Source of the DNA: Tannerella sp.
GTDB taxonomy: Bacteria > Bacteroidota > Bacteroidia > Bacteroidales > Tannerellaceae
Reading direction: 5' to 3'
NCBI GenBank assembly: GCA_031262895.1
Contig: JAISGW010000078.1
Coordinates: forward strand, 1 to 6,599
DNA length: 6,599 nucleotides
Numbering within the stretch: position 1 is the stretch's first letter; every line of letters starts with the position of its first letter. Shown here in pieces: positions 6,019-6,599 of the stretch. The position numbers and the translations under genes were made by a program. A model generated the notes under the pieces. It made no database searches. It was not told the origin of the DNA and saw only the letters and a program-made list of their open reading frames with translations.

Positions 6019-6599
6019 ATGGACGAAAACAAGATAAAGGGAGAAGAAATCAAAAAAAATTTGAACTTCATAGAAGAGTTTGTGGAAGAAGACTTGGCCG
6101 AAGGCAAGAACGGGGGGCGCATCCAGACGCGCTTCCCGCCTGAGCCAAACGGATACTTGCACATCGGTCATGCCAAGGCCATCTGTCTTGATTTCGGCAT
6201 AGCTGAACGCTACGGGGGCGTGTGCAACCTTCGTTTTGACGATACCAACCCAGTGCGCGAAGACGTGGAATACGTTGATGCCATCAAGGAGGACATAAGT
6301 TGGCTGGGCTTCCATTGGAATAAGGTCTTTTATGCTTCCGACTATTTCGAACAGCTTTTCGACTTAGCCATCCGCCTCATCAAGGCAGGCAAGGCATACG
6401 TCGACGAGCAGACTTCCGAACAGATGGCCGCCCAGAAGGGGACACCCACGCAGCCGGGGCAGGAAAGTCCTTTCCGCAACCGGCCCGTGGAAGAAAACCT
6501 CGACCTCTTCCGGCGCATGCAGGCCGGTGAGTTTGCCGACGGCACCCTCACCCTGCGCGCCAAGATAGATATGGCTTCGCCCAACATGCACTTCCGCGA
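6019..6599 (+). CDS. glnS: Glutaminyl-tRNA synthetase, N-terminal part, cut by the window edge
   Basis: Class I aminoacyl-tRNA synthetase that charges tRNA-Gln with glutamine in the cytoplasm. I translated 193 complete codons from the ATG at 6019, with no stop before the right edge. Landmarks are NFIEEFVEEDLAEGK (16-30), RFPPEPNGYLHIGHAKA (38-54) with the HIGH signature at 48-51, LRFDDTNPVREDVEYV (71-86), SWLGFHW (94-100), and LRAKIDMASPN (179-189) near the acceptor-binding region. The PPEPNGYLHIGH form and FDDTNP separate GlnS from the related bacterial GltX enzymes, so direct glutaminylation is expected. The family is about 550-580 residues, so two thirds lie outside, including the KMSKS-type loop and the anticodon-binding barrels. 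No strong Shine-Dalgarno is present; GAAAAG lies just upstream. Confidence 0.96.
   Translation, partial: MDENKIKGEEIKKNLNFIEEFVEEDLAEGKNGGRIQTRFPPEPNGYLHIGHAKAICLDFGIAERYGGVCNLRFDDTNPVREDVEYVDAIKEDISWLGFHWNKVFYASDYFEQLFDLAIRLIKAGKAYVDEQTSEQMAAQKGTPTQPGQESPFRNRPVEENLDLFRRMQAGEFADGTLTLRAKIDMASPNMHFR

Noticed and set aside
1..6599. Mobile element, CRISPR array, phage or defence system
   Set aside because: All sequence is accounted for by core genes and short spacers. I saw no transposase, integrase, regularly spaced long repeats or tRNA-linked attachment site.

Overview
The window looks like ordinary core chromosome of a member of the Bacteroidota, most likely the order Bacteroidales. The main evidence is three copies of the octamer TACCTTTG, each upstream of a gene start at a sensible distance. 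This matches the -7 element (TAnnTTTG) of the unusual primary sigma factor of this phylum. Most starts lack a strong Shine-Dalgarno sequence, and the proteins read like Bacteroides/Prevotella-type homologues. Base composition is moderate, with GC-rich codon choice in the genes. I saw no mobile element, CRISPR array, tRNA or rRNA.

Layout. Positions 1-825 (minus strand) hold the first 275 codons of guaA (GMP synthase), which runs off the left edge. Positions 826-944 are a divergent intergenic region. It has back-to-back promoters, three tandem copies of an AATTG-headed heptamer and a perfect 9-bp inverted repeat between the two -7 boxes. Positions 945-5948 (plus strand) hold four tightly packed genes that look like one operon: a lipoprotein with a DUF3298/RsiV-like domain; rsmG (16S rRNA G527 methyltransferase); an MBL-fold hydrolase of the glyoxalase II/YcbL type; and gcvP (glycine decarboxylase P protein, single-chain form). 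The gaps are 15 nt, a 4-nt ATGA overlap, and 19 nt. A 70-bp spacer with its own promoter follows, and then glnS (glutaminyl-tRNA synthetase) from 6019, cut by the right edge after 193 codons.

How the genes fit together. Most are housekeeping genes: purine synthesis, ribosome modification, glycine/one-carbon metabolism and tRNA charging. The operon does not form one clear pathway, and gcvT and gcvH are not in the window. The least understood gene is the lipoprotein that opens the operon. I found no convincing evidence of a new biological system. The best leads are the repeat-bearing divergent promoter, the RsiV-like lipoprotein and the atypical C-terminal tail of GcvP.
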